Source of the DNA: an uncultured Collinsella sp.
Lineage (GTDB): Bacteria; Actinomycetota; Coriobacteriia; Coriobacteriales; Coriobacteriaceae
Length of the DNA stretch: 64,000 nt
Assembly (NCBI GenBank): GCA_934654775.1
Contig: CAKUGR010000007.1
Span: 1 to 64,000, forward strand
Reading direction: 5' to 3'
Below the pieces are notes generated by a model. The model had not been told where the DNA came from and did not search any database. It saw only the letters and a list, made by a program, of their open reading frames with translations. Positions 44,804-54,213 of this stretch are shown here, in pieces. The position numbers were made by a program, and so were the translations under genes. Each line of letters starts with the position of its first letter. Within the stretch, counting starts at the first letter, position 1.

Positions 44804-46543
44804 GTGGCCGACCAGGACGTCAAGATGCTCATCGAGCGCATTATGGCCGAGGCCCGGACCCATCAGTCCGCCCGCTTCTCAAACGAGATCTATGCTGACG
44901 AGCCGATTCTCAAGACCGGTCGACAGATGCAGAACTTCCTCCCCGACCAGTACCGCAAGATGCGCGAGATATCACGCTGGCAAGATGATCCCAAAGGCGG
45001 CGCAGGGCGCTGGTTATCGGAGGCGGAGCTCTTTTACCGCCAAGGCCTGCTGATGGCCGACTTCGAGGACGACTGCCCCTACAACGGCACCTTTAAGTCG
45101 TACTTTCCCACCTACAACGCCATGAGCGACCGACAGCTGCGCGGCTACTTTACCTGGCGTGCCCAAGTGCGCCGCGGCAATATCGAGGGGACATCGGCCT
45201 CGTTTGCTTTCCTGTATCTCTACGAATTGATCTGCGGCATTGGCGTCGACAATCCGCGTGACGGCTATGACAAGATCAAGGCATTTTGGGATGCCTATCG
45301 CGCCTTTGAGCCCGGCATCGACCGGTTCGCGCGCGTGTGGCTGCAGGACTACGCCGTATTCCATGAGCTCGATCCCAAGCTGCTTCGCGACTCCAAAACC
45401 GTCGCATTCGACAACGCCCTCATCGAGCTTCGCCGCGCAGCGCGAGACCTTGCGCCGGCGCCGTCAACCCAAGCTCCCAAACGTCGCAAAGCCTCCGAGC
45501 CCGCGCTCCCCCTTCCGCCCGATGAGGCGCGTGAGGAGCAGCTCATGGCCGCCATCAACGCGCTCTCCACGTATAGCCTGAATAACTCACGGCTCGACCG
45601 TTCCCACCATCGCGACCTGCGTCACGTGGCATGCGCCGTGTATGTCCGCATGGCTCGCTACTATGACACGCACCGAAAGGCCAGCATCGTAGCGAGCTTG
45701 TTTGGGGAGGAGACGGCCATGCCCTACACCATGTTTGCCTCGGCCGTGTTCTTTGCGCCCGAGCGCCACGAGGACTGCGAATATCGCTTGGACCCCATCC
45801 ATATCTATCGTTGCCAAAACGGCTTTTGGGAGTGCATGCGCATCCACGGCAGCAGACAAAAGAGCAGCAAGCTCGGTGAGATGATGCGCGCTTGCGACCA
45901 GCGCCTGCGCCTTGCGTTGGACCCCACTCATCCCCTTAAGGAAGAGAAGGTCCCCAAATATCTGGCCAAGATCATCGACGACGAGATCGCGGCATGGCTT
46001 TCGTGGGATGCCGCACACCAGCCCGTTAAGATCGATATCGACCTGAGCCAGCTGGGGCATATCCGAAGTGCCGCCGCACAGACGCGCGAGGCGCTTTTGA
46101 TCGACGAGGAACGCGAGGACGGCGCGCTTGCGGATGCCGAGGTGGCAGTTGCCGAACGACGGGAAGCAGAACCCGTGGCCGACACGATCGCCGAACCCGT
46201 CGCGACGACCATGCAGCAGAACGAGGCTAGCGAGCCGACCATCTCCACCGAGCAGTTTGGCGTCGTAGCCCCGCTCCTCGCACCAGCGCCCACGCCCGCC
46301 GACACCGCGTCCACACTCGATCCCGCCGCAGACGCCTATCTTCGAGCACTACTCGAGCAAAACGCAGCGCAGACGGCATCGGCGGTGGCACAGTCGGGCA
46401 AGAGTGAAGACATGCTCGTCGATAGCATCAACGAAGCGCTCTTTGACCTGGTGGGCGACACCGTTATTGAATTTGGCCCAGCAGGACCGCAAATTATCGA
46501 GGACTACGAAGCAGACGTGAGAGGATACTTAGACCATGAGTGA
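44804..46543 (+). CDS. TerB_N / TerB_C domain protein
   Basis: A 579-residue soluble protein. Residues about 40-200 match the TerB N-terminal accessory domain (GRWLSEAELFYRQGLLMADFEDD, AMSDRQLRGYFTWRAQVRRG). The C-terminal part ends with MLVDSINEALFDLVGDTVIEF and IIEDYEADVRGYL, typical of TerB_C. TerB-type proteins occur in membrane-associated stress and phage-response complexes; the molecular role is unknown. GTG start with GAGGAGAGGG upstream. Its end overlaps the next gene by 8 bases. With its two downstream genes it forms a conserved-looking cassette. Confidence 0.85.
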   Translation: MADQDVKMLIERIMAEARTHQSARFSNEIYADEPILKTGRQMQNFLPDQYRKMREISRWQDDPKGGAGRWLSEAELFYRQGLLMADFEDDCPYNGTFKSYFPTYNAMSDRQLRGYFTWRAQVRRGNIEGTSASFAFLYLYELICGIGVDNPRDGYDKIKAFWDAYRAFEPGIDRFARVWLQDYAVFHELDPKLLRDSKTVAFDNALIELRRAARDLAPAPSTQAPKRRKASEPALPLPPDEAREEQLMAAINALSTYSLNNSRLDRSHHRDLRHVACAVYVRMARYYDTHRKASIVASLFGEETAMPYTMFASAVFFAPERHEDCEYRLDPIHIYRCQNGFWECMRIHGSRQKSSKLGEMMRACDQRLRLALDPTHPLKEEKVPKYLAKIIDDEIAAWLSWDAAHQPVKIDIDLSQLGHIRSAAAQTREALLIDEEREDGALADAEVAVAERREAEPVADTIAEPVATTMQQNEASEPTISTEQFGVVAPLLAPAPTPADTASTLDPAADAYLRALLEQNAAQTASAVAQSGKSEDMLVDSINEALFDLVGDTVIEFGPAGPQIIEDYEADVRGYLDHE

Positions 46544-47840
46544 TACCGCATCCGCAGCACCCCGTGTGCCCAAGCGCGTCGCCGCCGTCATTCTCAACTC
46601 GCTCAAGGGCGGCGTCGTCCCGCGCATCGGCCTTCCCTACATCACCGTGGGACGCGAGGTCGAGATCCGCGCCCTGCTCACCGACCTCAGCCTCATCGCC
46701 GATGGCGGCGCAAGTTTTCGCTTCCTAGTCGGTCGCTACGGCGCCGGCAAGAGCTTTTTGCTCCAAACCATTCGCACGCATGCCATGGGCGAGGGTTTCG
46801 TCGTCGCCGATGCCGACCTTTCGCCTGAACGCCGCCTACAGGGCGGACAGGGACAGGGTCTGGCCACCTATCGCGAACTCATCCGCAACATATCGACCAA
46901 GACGCGTCCCGAGGGCGGTGCGCTCAACCTCATCTTGGATCGCTGGGTCGCCTCGTGTGCCGACGCCGACGAGTCTGCCGTTAATGCCCAACTCGCCCCA
47001 CTCGAAGAGATGGTCCACGGCTTTGACTTTGTCCGCATGCTCCGCCGTTATCGCACGGCCGTCTCGGAGGGCGACGAAGAGAGCATGAGCCGCGTGACCA
47101 AATGGATTCGCGGCGAGTACCGCACCAAGAGCGAGGCGCGCGCCGAGCTGGGCTCCTCGACCATCATCAGCGACGACGACTGGTACGACTACGTCAAGCT
47201 CATCGCACGCTTTTTGGTCTGCAGCGGCTACAAGGGCATGCTGGTGCTCATCGACGAACTTGTAAACCTGTACAAGATTCCCAACGCTATCACGCGCCAG
47301 TACAACTACGAGAAGATCCTGACCATGTACAACGACACGCTGCAAGGCAAGGCGCAGTACTTGGGCATGATCATGGGCGGCACGCCGACCTCTATCGAAG
47401 ACCGACGCCGCGGCGTCTTTTCCTACGAGGCTCTGCGCAGCCGTCTCGCTCAGGGCCGTTTTGCGCGCGAGGACCTCAAAGACATGCTCGCGCCCATCAT
47501 CCGCCTGCAGCCGCTCACCTACGAGGAGCTGCTGGTACTGATCGAAAAGCTCATGCAGATCCATGCCGGCTACTTTGGCTGGACGCCTACGCTTACCGAG
47601 AACGACTTGGTGGACTTCCTCAAGATTGAGTTTGGCCGCGTGGGGGCCGACACGCATCTGACGCCCCGCGAGGTCATCCGCGACTTTATCGAACTGCTCG
47701 ATATCCTGTGTCAAAACCCCGATGCTAACGTGGCCGAGTTACTGCAAAGCGTCGGTGGCGACGCGCTGGCGCCGGCAGCCGCAACAGACGACACCGGCAC
47801 CGCAGGCGGCGACCGCAACTTCGCCGAGTTCACCATCTAA
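46536..47840 (+). CDS. brxD: BrxD-like (DUF2791) ATP-binding protein
   Basis: AAA-like P-loop ATPase of 434 residues related to BrxD of BREX phage-defence systems (DUF2791). Visible: an N-terminal RIGLPYITVGREVEI, Walker A GRYGAGKS at 66-73, Walker B MLVLIDELVNLYK near 237, and the GGTPTSIEDRRRGVFSYEALRSRL sensor region. In BREX, BrxD is found with the helicase BrxHI. It overlaps the TerB gene and is followed by a hairpin and then the helicase gene. Confidence 0.88.
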   Translation: MSDTASAAPRVPKRVAAVILNSLKGGVVPRIGLPYITVGREVEIRALLTDLSLIADGGASFRFLVGRYGAGKSFLLQTIRTHAMGEGFVVADADLSPERRLQGGQGQGLATYRELIRNISTKTRPEGGALNLILDRWVASCADADESAVNAQLAPLEEMVHGFDFVRMLRRYRTAVSEGDEESMSRVTKWIRGEYRTKSEARAELGSSTIISDDDWYDYVKLIARFLVCSGYKGMLVLIDELVNLYKIPNAITRQYNYEKILTMYNDTLQGKAQYLGMIMGGTPTSIEDRRRGVFSYEALRSRLAQGRFAREDLKDMLAPIIRLQPLTYEELLVLIEKLMQIHAGYFGWTPTLTENDLVDFLKIEFGRVGADTHLTPREVIRDFIELLDILCQNPDANVAELLQSVGGDALAPAAATDDTGTAGGDRNFAEFTI

Positions 47841-47879
47841 CCTGCCAAAAAGGGACAGGTTTATTTTGGCAGGTTTTAT
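47839..47879 (+). terminator. Hairpin between the BrxD-like and helicase genes
   Basis: AACCTGCCAAAA (47839-47850) pairs with TTTTGGCAGGTT (47864-47875), overlapping the stop codon and followed by TTTAT. The loop AGGGACAGGTTTA matches a phrase in other palindromes here. It could reduce read-through into the helicase gene, or be an inserted palindrome. Confidence 0.6.
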
Positions 47880-47956
47880 CTGGGCAAACGCCGATATTGC
47901 AAGATATCGAGCCGTTGCCCGTTGCGTTGATCAGCCCGTTGATGAGAGGAGGTTCC

Positions 47957-50401
47957 ATGAACGCTTTTGACCGCTATGCCCCGTTTATCCAGGATTTCAT
48001 TTACTCCCACGATTGGGAGAGCCTGCGCTCCATTCAGGTTGCGGCAGCAGATGCCATCTTCAACACGCAAGACAATGTGCTCCTGACGGCATCCACGGCA
48101 TCTGGCAAAACTGAGGCGGCCTTCTTTCCCATCCTGACCGAGTTTTGGGAGAACCCGCCCGCGAGCGTGGGCGCCCTCTACATTGGCCCCCTCAAAGCAC
48201 TCATCAACGACCAGTTCGTTCGCCTCAACGATCTGTGCGAAGAGGCCGATATCCCCGTCTGGCACTGGCACGGAGATGTCTCGCAGTCGCACAAGGCAAA
48301 GCTCATCAAAAAGCCGAGCGGTATCCTACAGATTACGCCCGAATCACTCGAGGCACTCCTGATCCACAAGCACATGGCAATCCCGCGTATGTTCTGCGAC
48401 CTGCGCTATGTGGTCATCGACGAGGTCCACTCGCTCATGCGCGGTGACCGCGGCGGGCAGACACTCTGCCTTATCGAGCGCCTCTCGCGCATGGCAGGCG
48501 TTCAGCCCCGCCGCATTGGCCTTTCGGCCACCATCGGGGACCCGGAACGCACGGGTGCCTTCCTGTCGCAGGGGACGGGACGCGACTGCGTTATCCCCCG
48601 TTTTGAAGAGCCGCGCCGCGTGTGGCGTATCTCCATGGAGCACTTCTACAACTCAGGTCCCCAGGCGCAGCAGCGAGGATTTGAGGGCATGGGTCCTCAA
48701 GAGGCCGAAGTGCTTGCGTGCGAGCGCATCGAGGCGGCACCACCAGCGGCACTGCCCGTCAGCACCCAAGACATGCGTCATAGCGGGCAACTCACACAGG
48801 AGGAACGGCGCCAACGTCGCGAGCAGGCACGGGGCAAGGCTGCCCACAAGGGCCGTCGCACTTCCTCGGCCCCCGAGGGCGAAGTCGACATCCCACAGGC
48901 AACCGAACAGGCGCTGCTCAACCCCACCGACACCGCACCCGACAACGCCGACCCCGGCATGGGTTATATCTTTGAGCACACGCGCAGCCGCAAGTGCCTG
49001 GTCTTTGCCAACTCGCGCGAGGAGGCAGAGGCCGTGTGCTCCATGTTGCGCAGCTACTGTGAAAACCGGCACGAGCCAGACCGCTTCCTCATCCATCATG
49101 GCAACCTCTCGGCATCGCTACGCGAGACGGCCGAGGAGCTCATGCGCGACGAGGAACAGGCACAGACGACCGTCACCACCTCTACGCTGGAACTCGGTAT
49201 TGATATCGGCCGCTTGGAGCGTGCCTTTCAGATCGATGCGCCGTTTACCGTCAGCTCCTTTCTGCAGCGAATGGGCCGCACCGGACGCCGCGACCTGCCG
49301 CCCGAAATGTGGTTTGTCATGCGCGAGGAAGAGCCCGAGCCGCGCACGATGATGCCCGAAACGATACCCTGGAAGCTCCTGCAGGGCATCGCGCTCGTAC
49401 AACTCTATCGCGAAGAAAAGTGGGTCGAGCCACCCGAGCTCGATCGACTCCCCTACAGTTTGCTCTATCACCAGACCATGTCGACGCTCGCCAGCACCGG
49501 CGAGCTCACGCCGGCCGAGCTTGCTCAGCGTGTGCTCACGCTCAGCTATTTCCACCGCGTCTCGGCCGATGACTATCGCGTACTGCTGCGCCACCTCATC
49601 AAGATCGACCACATCCAGGTCACCGAGGGCGGCGGGCTCATCGTGGGCCTCGCGGGCGAGCGCATCATCAACAACTTTAAGTTCTACGCCGTGTTCCAGG
49701 AAAACGAGGAGTTTACCGTTCGCAGCGAATCGGCTGAGCTGGGCACGATCGTCAATCCCCCACCGCCCGGTGAGCGCATCGCTATCGCCGGACACTGCTG
49801 GATTGTCGAGGAAGTGGACTGGAAGCGTCATACCGTCTTTGCCACGCAGGTCAAGGGCCGTGTGCCGGCCTACTTTGGCGACTGCCCCGGCGACATCAAT
49901 ACACACGTACTCGAGCGCATGCGCAAGGCGCTCAACGAGCACGCGGCATATCCGTACCTCATGGGCAACGCACGGGCACGCCTTGCACAGGCTCGTCATA
50001 CCGCCGAGATTTCGGGCGCGGGAACTAAACCGCTCATTAACCTGGGCGGCGACACCTGGGTGCTCTTCCCCTGGTTGGGAAGCTACGCCTTTTTGGCGCT
50101 CGAGCGCATGCTCAAGATCAAGTGTGCCGCGGAGCTTGGCCTTCGCGGGCTCGACCCTTCACGCCCGTACTTTATGCAGTTTAAGATGAAGGCAGACGAG
50201 GAGACGTTCTTTGAGGTGCTCGCCGCCGAGGCCGAGAAGGACTTCGACCCCATCGAGCTCGTCTATCCCGGCGAGGTGCCTTACTTTGACCGCTACGACG
50301 AGTACGTTCCCGAGGAACTCGTGCGCAAAGGCTTTGCCGAAGGCGTGCTCGACATCAAGGGCATGAAGCAACGCGTCCTCAGCTGGCGCGACCACGCCTA
50401 A
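47957..50401 (+). CDS. Lhr-like DEAD/DEAH helicase (BrxHI-like)
   Basis: Superfamily 2 helicase of 814 residues. Motifs: TASTASGKT (44-52), VVIDEVHSLMRGDRGGQ (DEVH box), LSATIGDPE, LVFANSREEAE, TSTLELGIDIG, and FLQRMGRTGRRDLPPE. An insertion rich in charged and Ala residues (about 250-330) splits the helicase core. The C-terminal third is a winged-helix/Lhr-like region. Related to BrxHI, the Lhr-type helicase of type 2 BREX. GAGGAGG lies before the ATG at 47957. It acts presumably with the BrxD-like ATPase and TerB protein. Confidence 0.9.
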   Translation: MNAFDRYAPFIQDFIYSHDWESLRSIQVAAADAIFNTQDNVLLTASTASGKTEAAFFPILTEFWENPPASVGALYIGPLKALINDQFVRLNDLCEEADIPVWHWHGDVSQSHKAKLIKKPSGILQITPESLEALLIHKHMAIPRMFCDLRYVVIDEVHSLMRGDRGGQTLCLIERLSRMAGVQPRRIGLSATIGDPERTGAFLSQGTGRDCVIPRFEEPRRVWRISMEHFYNSGPQAQQRGFEGMGPQEAEVLACERIEAAPPAALPVSTQDMRHSGQLTQEERRQRREQARGKAAHKGRRTSSAPEGEVDIPQATEQALLNPTDTAPDNADPGMGYIFEHTRSRKCLVFANSREEAEAVCSMLRSYCENRHEPDRFLIHHGNLSASLRETAEELMRDEEQAQTTVTTSTLELGIDIGRLERAFQIDAPFTVSSFLQRMGRTGRRDLPPEMWFVMREEEPEPRTMMPETIPWKLLQGIALVQLYREEKWVEPPELDRLPYSLLYHQTMSTLASTGELTPAELAQRVLTLSYFHRVSADDYRVLLRHLIKIDHIQVTEGGGLIVGLAGERIINNFKFYAVFQENEEFTVRSESAELGTIVNPPPPGERIAIAGHCWIVEEVDWKRHTVFATQVKGRVPAYFGDCPGDINTHVLERMRKALNEHAAYPYLMGNARARLAQARHTAEISGAGTKPLINLGGDTWVLFPWLGSYAFLALERMLKIKCAAELGLRGLDPSRPYFMQFKMKADEETFFEVLAAEAEKDFDPIELVYPGEVPYFDRYDEYVPEELVRKGFAEGVLDIKGMKQRVLSWRDHA

Positions 50402-50433
50402 GACCTGTCTTTTTTGGGACTGGGCTCAATGAG

Positions 50434-51309
50434 TTAGTCGTGGAGCGGAATGCCGAGAAAGTCGATGTCGAAGGGCACGGCTTCGGTGAAGGTGTAGTCA
50501 CCGTCGCTGGCGGTGAGCAGATAGTTCTCCTCACCGCCAAACTCTGTATCGCCACAGGGAATCACCCAAGCGTGGTCGAACACCTCGAGCGCCGTGGCGA
50601 CGCAATCGCGCAGGAACGTTACATCGCTCCCCTCGTTCGCACTCACAATGTTGGCCGCGTAGATGCCGCCCGGGTTCAGGCTACCCCGCACCAAACGGAG
50701 TGCCTCAACGGTTGCCAGCTCGCGCACGGGCTCGGAACCGCCAAAGCAATCGCTCACAACCACGTCGTAGCGACGATGCCCTACGCTCGTTACGCCCAGA
50801 TACGAACGCGCCTCGGCGGTAATCACCCGCAAGCGATCGCCAACCGTACGTTCCAGCTCGTCCAAATAGAACCAGCGGCGCGCCAGACGCGTAATCTCGG
50901 CATCATACTCAATGACGTCCATGCGCAAGCCCTCATGCGACATCAACGCAAACTTGGGATAGGCAAACCCGCCCCCGCCCAGCATAAGCATACGGTCGAT
51001 ACCATGCCCGCAAGCATCACGCATTGCGTCCTCAGCCTCAAACACATCGTCAAATGCGCGATAGTACGCAAAGACGGGTTCCGCCCAACGCTCGCCAACG
51101 TAGCTCGCGCTTTGGTAGACGCCTCCCTGCACGAGCACACGGACCTCGGCACCGCTCTCATCGTGCACACGCTTCACGCGCGCCAACCCGTTGCGGGTCC
51201 GTGCGACCTGCAAACAGGCAGCGCGAACAGCGACGGCAGCCGCACCCAGCGCCGCGGCTCCCAGGGCAACGCCGGCAACGACGCCAGCAGAAACACTCGG
51301 CTTGTTCAT
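50434..51309 (-). CDS. Spermidine-synthase-fold (SAM-dependent) protein
   Basis: A 291-residue protein. One hydrophobic helix at the N-terminus (about 8-30, VVAGVALGAAALGAAAVAV) may anchor it. The rest is a Rossmann methyltransferase fold like spermidine synthase: MLMLGGGGFAYPKFAL (cofactor loop), MDVIEYDAEITRLA, and YDVVVSDCFGG. The usual DSTDP motif of true spermidine synthases is replaced by DCFGG, so aminopropyl transfer is uncertain. It follows the Elp3 gene directly. Confidence 0.8.
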   Translation of the reverse strand: MNKPSVSAGVVAGVALGAAALGAAAVAVRAACLQVARTRNGLARVKRVHDESGAEVRVLVQGGVYQSASYVGERWAEPVFAYYRAFDDVFEAEDAMRDACGHGIDRMLMLGGGGFAYPKFALMSHEGLRMDVIEYDAEITRLARRWFYLDELERTVGDRLRVITAEARSYLGVTSVGHRRYDVVVSDCFGGSEPVRELATVEALRLVRGSLNPGGIYAANIVSANEGSDVTFLRDCVATALEVFDHAWVIPCGDTEFGGEENYLLTASDGDYTFTEAVPFDIDFLGIPLHD

Positions 51310-53214
51310 CTAGAGCTCCTTCTGCAGATAAAGGTCATGGTCGCAAAAACCCAGGTGGCGGTAATACTCGCGCGTGCCAATCGCGCTGATCACATTGATG
51401 TGTGTATATCCCGCATCCTGAGTAATCTGGCACGCACGTTCCACGAGCGAACGTCCCAGACCGTGATGCTGAGCCGCCTGGCCCTGATCGCCCACACGCG
51501 CCGCCATGCCATAGACGTGCACCTCGCGAATCATCGCCTCGTCCGGCAACGTCGGCAACTCGTCCGCATGCGCGGCAACAAACGCGCGATCGGGCAGTGA
51601 CAGGCGCAAAAAGCCGGCGATCTTGCCCTCGGGCGTCACCCACTGCAAAAAACGTTCGTTCGTCACCGGCGTCTCGTACGCGACCTCATCAAGAGACAGC
51701 TCATCCAGGTCGGCGCCCGCGGTACTGATCTCGCGATAGCGAATCTCGCGCACCTTCGCACCCTCGCCACGGGCTGCCAAGCGGTTCTCGACGAGCTGAC
51801 GCAGGTTGGGCTTCTTATTGCCCACCATGATGTCGTCGGAGCTAAAGTCGCGAATCATACGGCTGATACGGCAAAACGCCGGCGTCACCACGATGTCGTC
51901 GGCCAGCACGTCGAGCAGTTCCTCCTCGGTATAGGGGCGCCACTCGCCACGCTCGTAGCAGCCCACCAGACGCGAGCCCTCAATGAGCGCGCACGGGTAG
52001 ACCTTGACCTCGTCAGGCATAAAGGCGCCCTCGGTCATAAAGCGCTCGTAGTCGCGTTTGTCCCCCTCGGGCATAGCGCCCAGCAAGTTGAGCATAAAAT
52101 GCGCGTGGATCTTAAAGCCAAACAGTCTTGCAAGCGAAAACGCACGCTCAATCTGAGCCACCGTAATGCGACGCTCGTTAATGTCGAGCAGGTGCTGGTC
52201 GAGACTCTGAATACCCATCTGGATCTTGGTGCAGCCCAGGCGGCGAATGAGCGTAAGCGCCTGCGGCGTCACGGCATCGGGGCGGGTCTCGATAACGAGC
52301 CCCACCACGCGATGCTTCGCCGTCTCGTTAATGCGCTGCTGACGTTCGAGCTCCTCCATCGAAGCCGTCTGCCACTCGGCGACCTCGCCCCACGGCGTGC
52401 CGGGGCCGTACAGCCGACGCACCGCACGGTTGTAGCCGCCCACGGCAGCGTCCACGCGCTCCTGTTCGCCAGCAACACCAGCTGCAAGCTCACGCTCATC
52501 GGTCGCAATGCCCGCTGTCCGATAGCGCTCGCGACGCTCCGCCACCACCGGCGGCAGCGCATCGGCGGGAGCGTCATTGAGCAGACGCCCCGCCTCGGCA
52601 CGGCTGATGCCCGGACGCGCCAGCATGGGATTGGCCGCCACGCCGGCCACGGCGTCGTCATTGAGCGCGCGGAAGAGCTCCGACATAAACCAGGTCTGAT
52701 AGCCTTCCGGATAATCACTCCAGGTGCCACCGAGCACGATGAGCTCAATCTTATCGGTCGCATGCCCCATCTGCGAAAGCGCCGTCAAACGGGCACTCAC
52801 CTGCAGATACGGATCGAAGCAGTTTTGCTCTGCACGGGCGCACGCCGGCTCAGCGTGCAGATAGCTTTTGGGCATGCGCAGGTCGTTGGGACAAAACAGG
52901 CAATCGCCCGAGCACGGCCACGGCTTGGTAATAACGGTAATGGTCGCCACGCCCGAAGCCGTGCGGCGCGGCTTCATGCGCAGCACCTGCAGCAGCTGAC
53001 GCTCCAGCTCGGCATCGACATTCCACGATGACCAGCGCGCCGGTTCCTCGCGCTTCACCCGCTGGTAAAACGGCAGCAAACGCCGCTTGGCCAAATCGCG
53101 TTTGTCAGCACCCTCGCGGCGCGCCTCGACATGTATCAGTTTGACGAGCGCCTTGTCGTCCACGGTCTCGCCGCGACGCAAGGCGTCGAGTATGTTCAAG
53201 ATAATCTGTTCCAT
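51310..53214 (-). CDS. elp3: Elp3-type tRNA uridine(34) carboxymethylation enzyme
   Basis: Radical SAM/acetyltransferase of 634 residues, matching Elp3, the catalytic Elongator subunit that adds carboxymethyl groups to wobble U34 of tRNA from acetyl-CoA. The radical-SAM cluster is Cys101, Cys105, Cys108 (PCSGDCLFCPND). The C-terminal GNAT domain (about 555-634) has GLGRSLVERACQITQDAGY and EYYRHLGF. It follows the order radical SAM then KAT seen in bacterial and archaeal Elp3, which act without other Elongator subunits. Forms an operon with the spermidine-synthase-fold gene. Confidence 0.93.
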   Translation of the reverse strand: MEQIILNILDALRRGETVDDKALVKLIHVEARREGADKRDLAKRRLLPFYQRVKREEPARWSSWNVDAELERQLLQVLRMKPRRTASGVATITVITKPWPCSGDCLFCPNDLRMPKSYLHAEPACARAEQNCFDPYLQVSARLTALSQMGHATDKIELIVLGGTWSDYPEGYQTWFMSELFRALNDDAVAGVAANPMLARPGISRAEAGRLLNDAPADALPPVVAERRERYRTAGIATDERELAAGVAGEQERVDAAVGGYNRAVRRLYGPGTPWGEVAEWQTASMEELERQQRINETAKHRVVGLVIETRPDAVTPQALTLIRRLGCTKIQMGIQSLDQHLLDINERRITVAQIERAFSLARLFGFKIHAHFMLNLLGAMPEGDKRDYERFMTEGAFMPDEVKVYPCALIEGSRLVGCYERGEWRPYTEEELLDVLADDIVVTPAFCRISRMIRDFSSDDIMVGNKKPNLRQLVENRLAARGEGAKVREIRYREISTAGADLDELSLDEVAYETPVTNERFLQWVTPEGKIAGFLRLSLPDRAFVAAHADELPTLPDEAMIREVHVYGMAARVGDQGQAAQHHGLGRSLVERACQITQDAGYTHINVISAIGTREYYRHLGFCDHDLYLQKEL

Positions 53215-53229
53215 GCCCCCATTGTAAAG

Positions 53230-53268
53230 GCAAAGGCGCCGGAGCCCGTCACGGCTCCGGCGCCTTCA
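53230..53268 (-). terminator. Terminator of the DUF4097 operon
   Basis: A perfect 12-bp stem GGCGCCGGAGCC (53235-53246 with 53253-53264, 6-base loop), followed on the minus strand by TTTGCCTTTAC. It separates the DUF4097 gene from elp3. Confidence 0.8.
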
Positions 53269-53313
53269 TCAAAGAGCGCGTCTATATCTTCGCCTAGGCT
53301 TTCGTCCGCCTCA

Positions 53314-54213
53314 CTACTCCGAATCAAACGACATGTCGCCCGAACCGACCTCAAAACGATACGTGGCAGACTTGTCACCGTTATCGAATTCAAGATTCAA
53401 AATGGTCTCGCCGTCGTAGCCAAGCGGAAGGAAATCGCTCTCGAAGTCGCCGCTGCCCAAGGTGAGGCTCGCCTTAAAGCCCGTCGAGTTCGGAACCGTC
53501 ATCTCCACATCGCCCGAGCCCACGCTCACGTCCATCGACTTCGCGGGGGCCTGGTAAAGCTCGAACGTCACATCGCCCGAACCGACCTCAGCGCTGAGCG
53601 CATCAGTCACGCTGCCCGTAAACTCTACATCTCCCGCACCCAGGAAAAGGTCGAAACCATCACAGATGACACCGGCAATCTGCAGATCACCCGAGCCCAC
53701 GTGCGCGTTGACTCCCTTCAGATGTTCGGCAACACGGCGCGGCAGCTCGACCGTAACTGAGCGATCGATTGCCTTGCCGTCATCACTTCCAAACTGGGAA
53801 ACCTTGAGCGTCGAGTCCTCGACGGATGCGATGTTTTGCGTCGCGGCCTTGGAGGCATCCATACCCTCGGCAACGCGCCCCCGCTCGATAACGCGAGCCT
53901 TGTTGCCATCAACAACCTTGACGTCCACCGAAGCCGCATTGATATCGAAATCGAGGTAGCGGAACTCATCGGCATCAAAAGTCGTGCTCGAAAGCTGCTG
54001 AGGCCGAGCGGAATAGTCACCGCTATTCAAGGAATCGTCCTCGTCAAACATATCGTCAAAATCAGACAAATGGCCAGATAGAATACCGGTCGTACGCACC
54101 ATATCAGAATGAGCCAATAGCCGCGAAGTGCCAAAGACAAGCCCGATGATAAGCACGAACGCTCCGATGCCGACGCCCAGACGCAGCTTGGATTCATGCG
54201 AAAGCTTCATCAT
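53314..54213 (-). CDS. DUF4097-type membrane-anchored repeat protein
   Basis: A 299-residue protein with one N-terminal hydrophobic helix (about 10-32), an acidic linker, then a right-handed beta-helix-like domain built on repeats of VGSGDV or LGSGDF (six copies between about 170 and 295), typical of DUF4097 adhesin-like proteins. Members are often controlled by an adjacent regulator and respond to envelope stress. It overlaps the XRE-regulator gene by 4 bases, so the two are coupled. Function unknown. Confidence 0.85.
   Translation of the reverse strand: MMKLSHESKLRLGVGIGAFVLIIGLVFGTSRLLAHSDMVRTTGILSGHLSDFDDMFDEDDSLNSGDYSARPQQLSSTTFDADEFRYLDFDINAASVDVKVVDGNKARVIERGRVAEGMDASKAATQNIASVEDSTLKVSQFGSDDGKAIDRSVTVELPRRVAEHLKGVNAHVGSGDLQIAGVICDGFDLFLGAGDVEFTGSVTDALSAEVGSGDVTFELYQAPAKSMDVSVGSGDVEMTVPNSTGFKASLTLGSGDFESDFLPLGYDGETILNLEFDNGDKSATYRFEVGSGDMSFDSE

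Noticed and set aside
44757..50401. Complete BREX system
   Set aside because: No PglX methyltransferase, PglZ, BrxA/B/C or Lon-like gene is present within the window.
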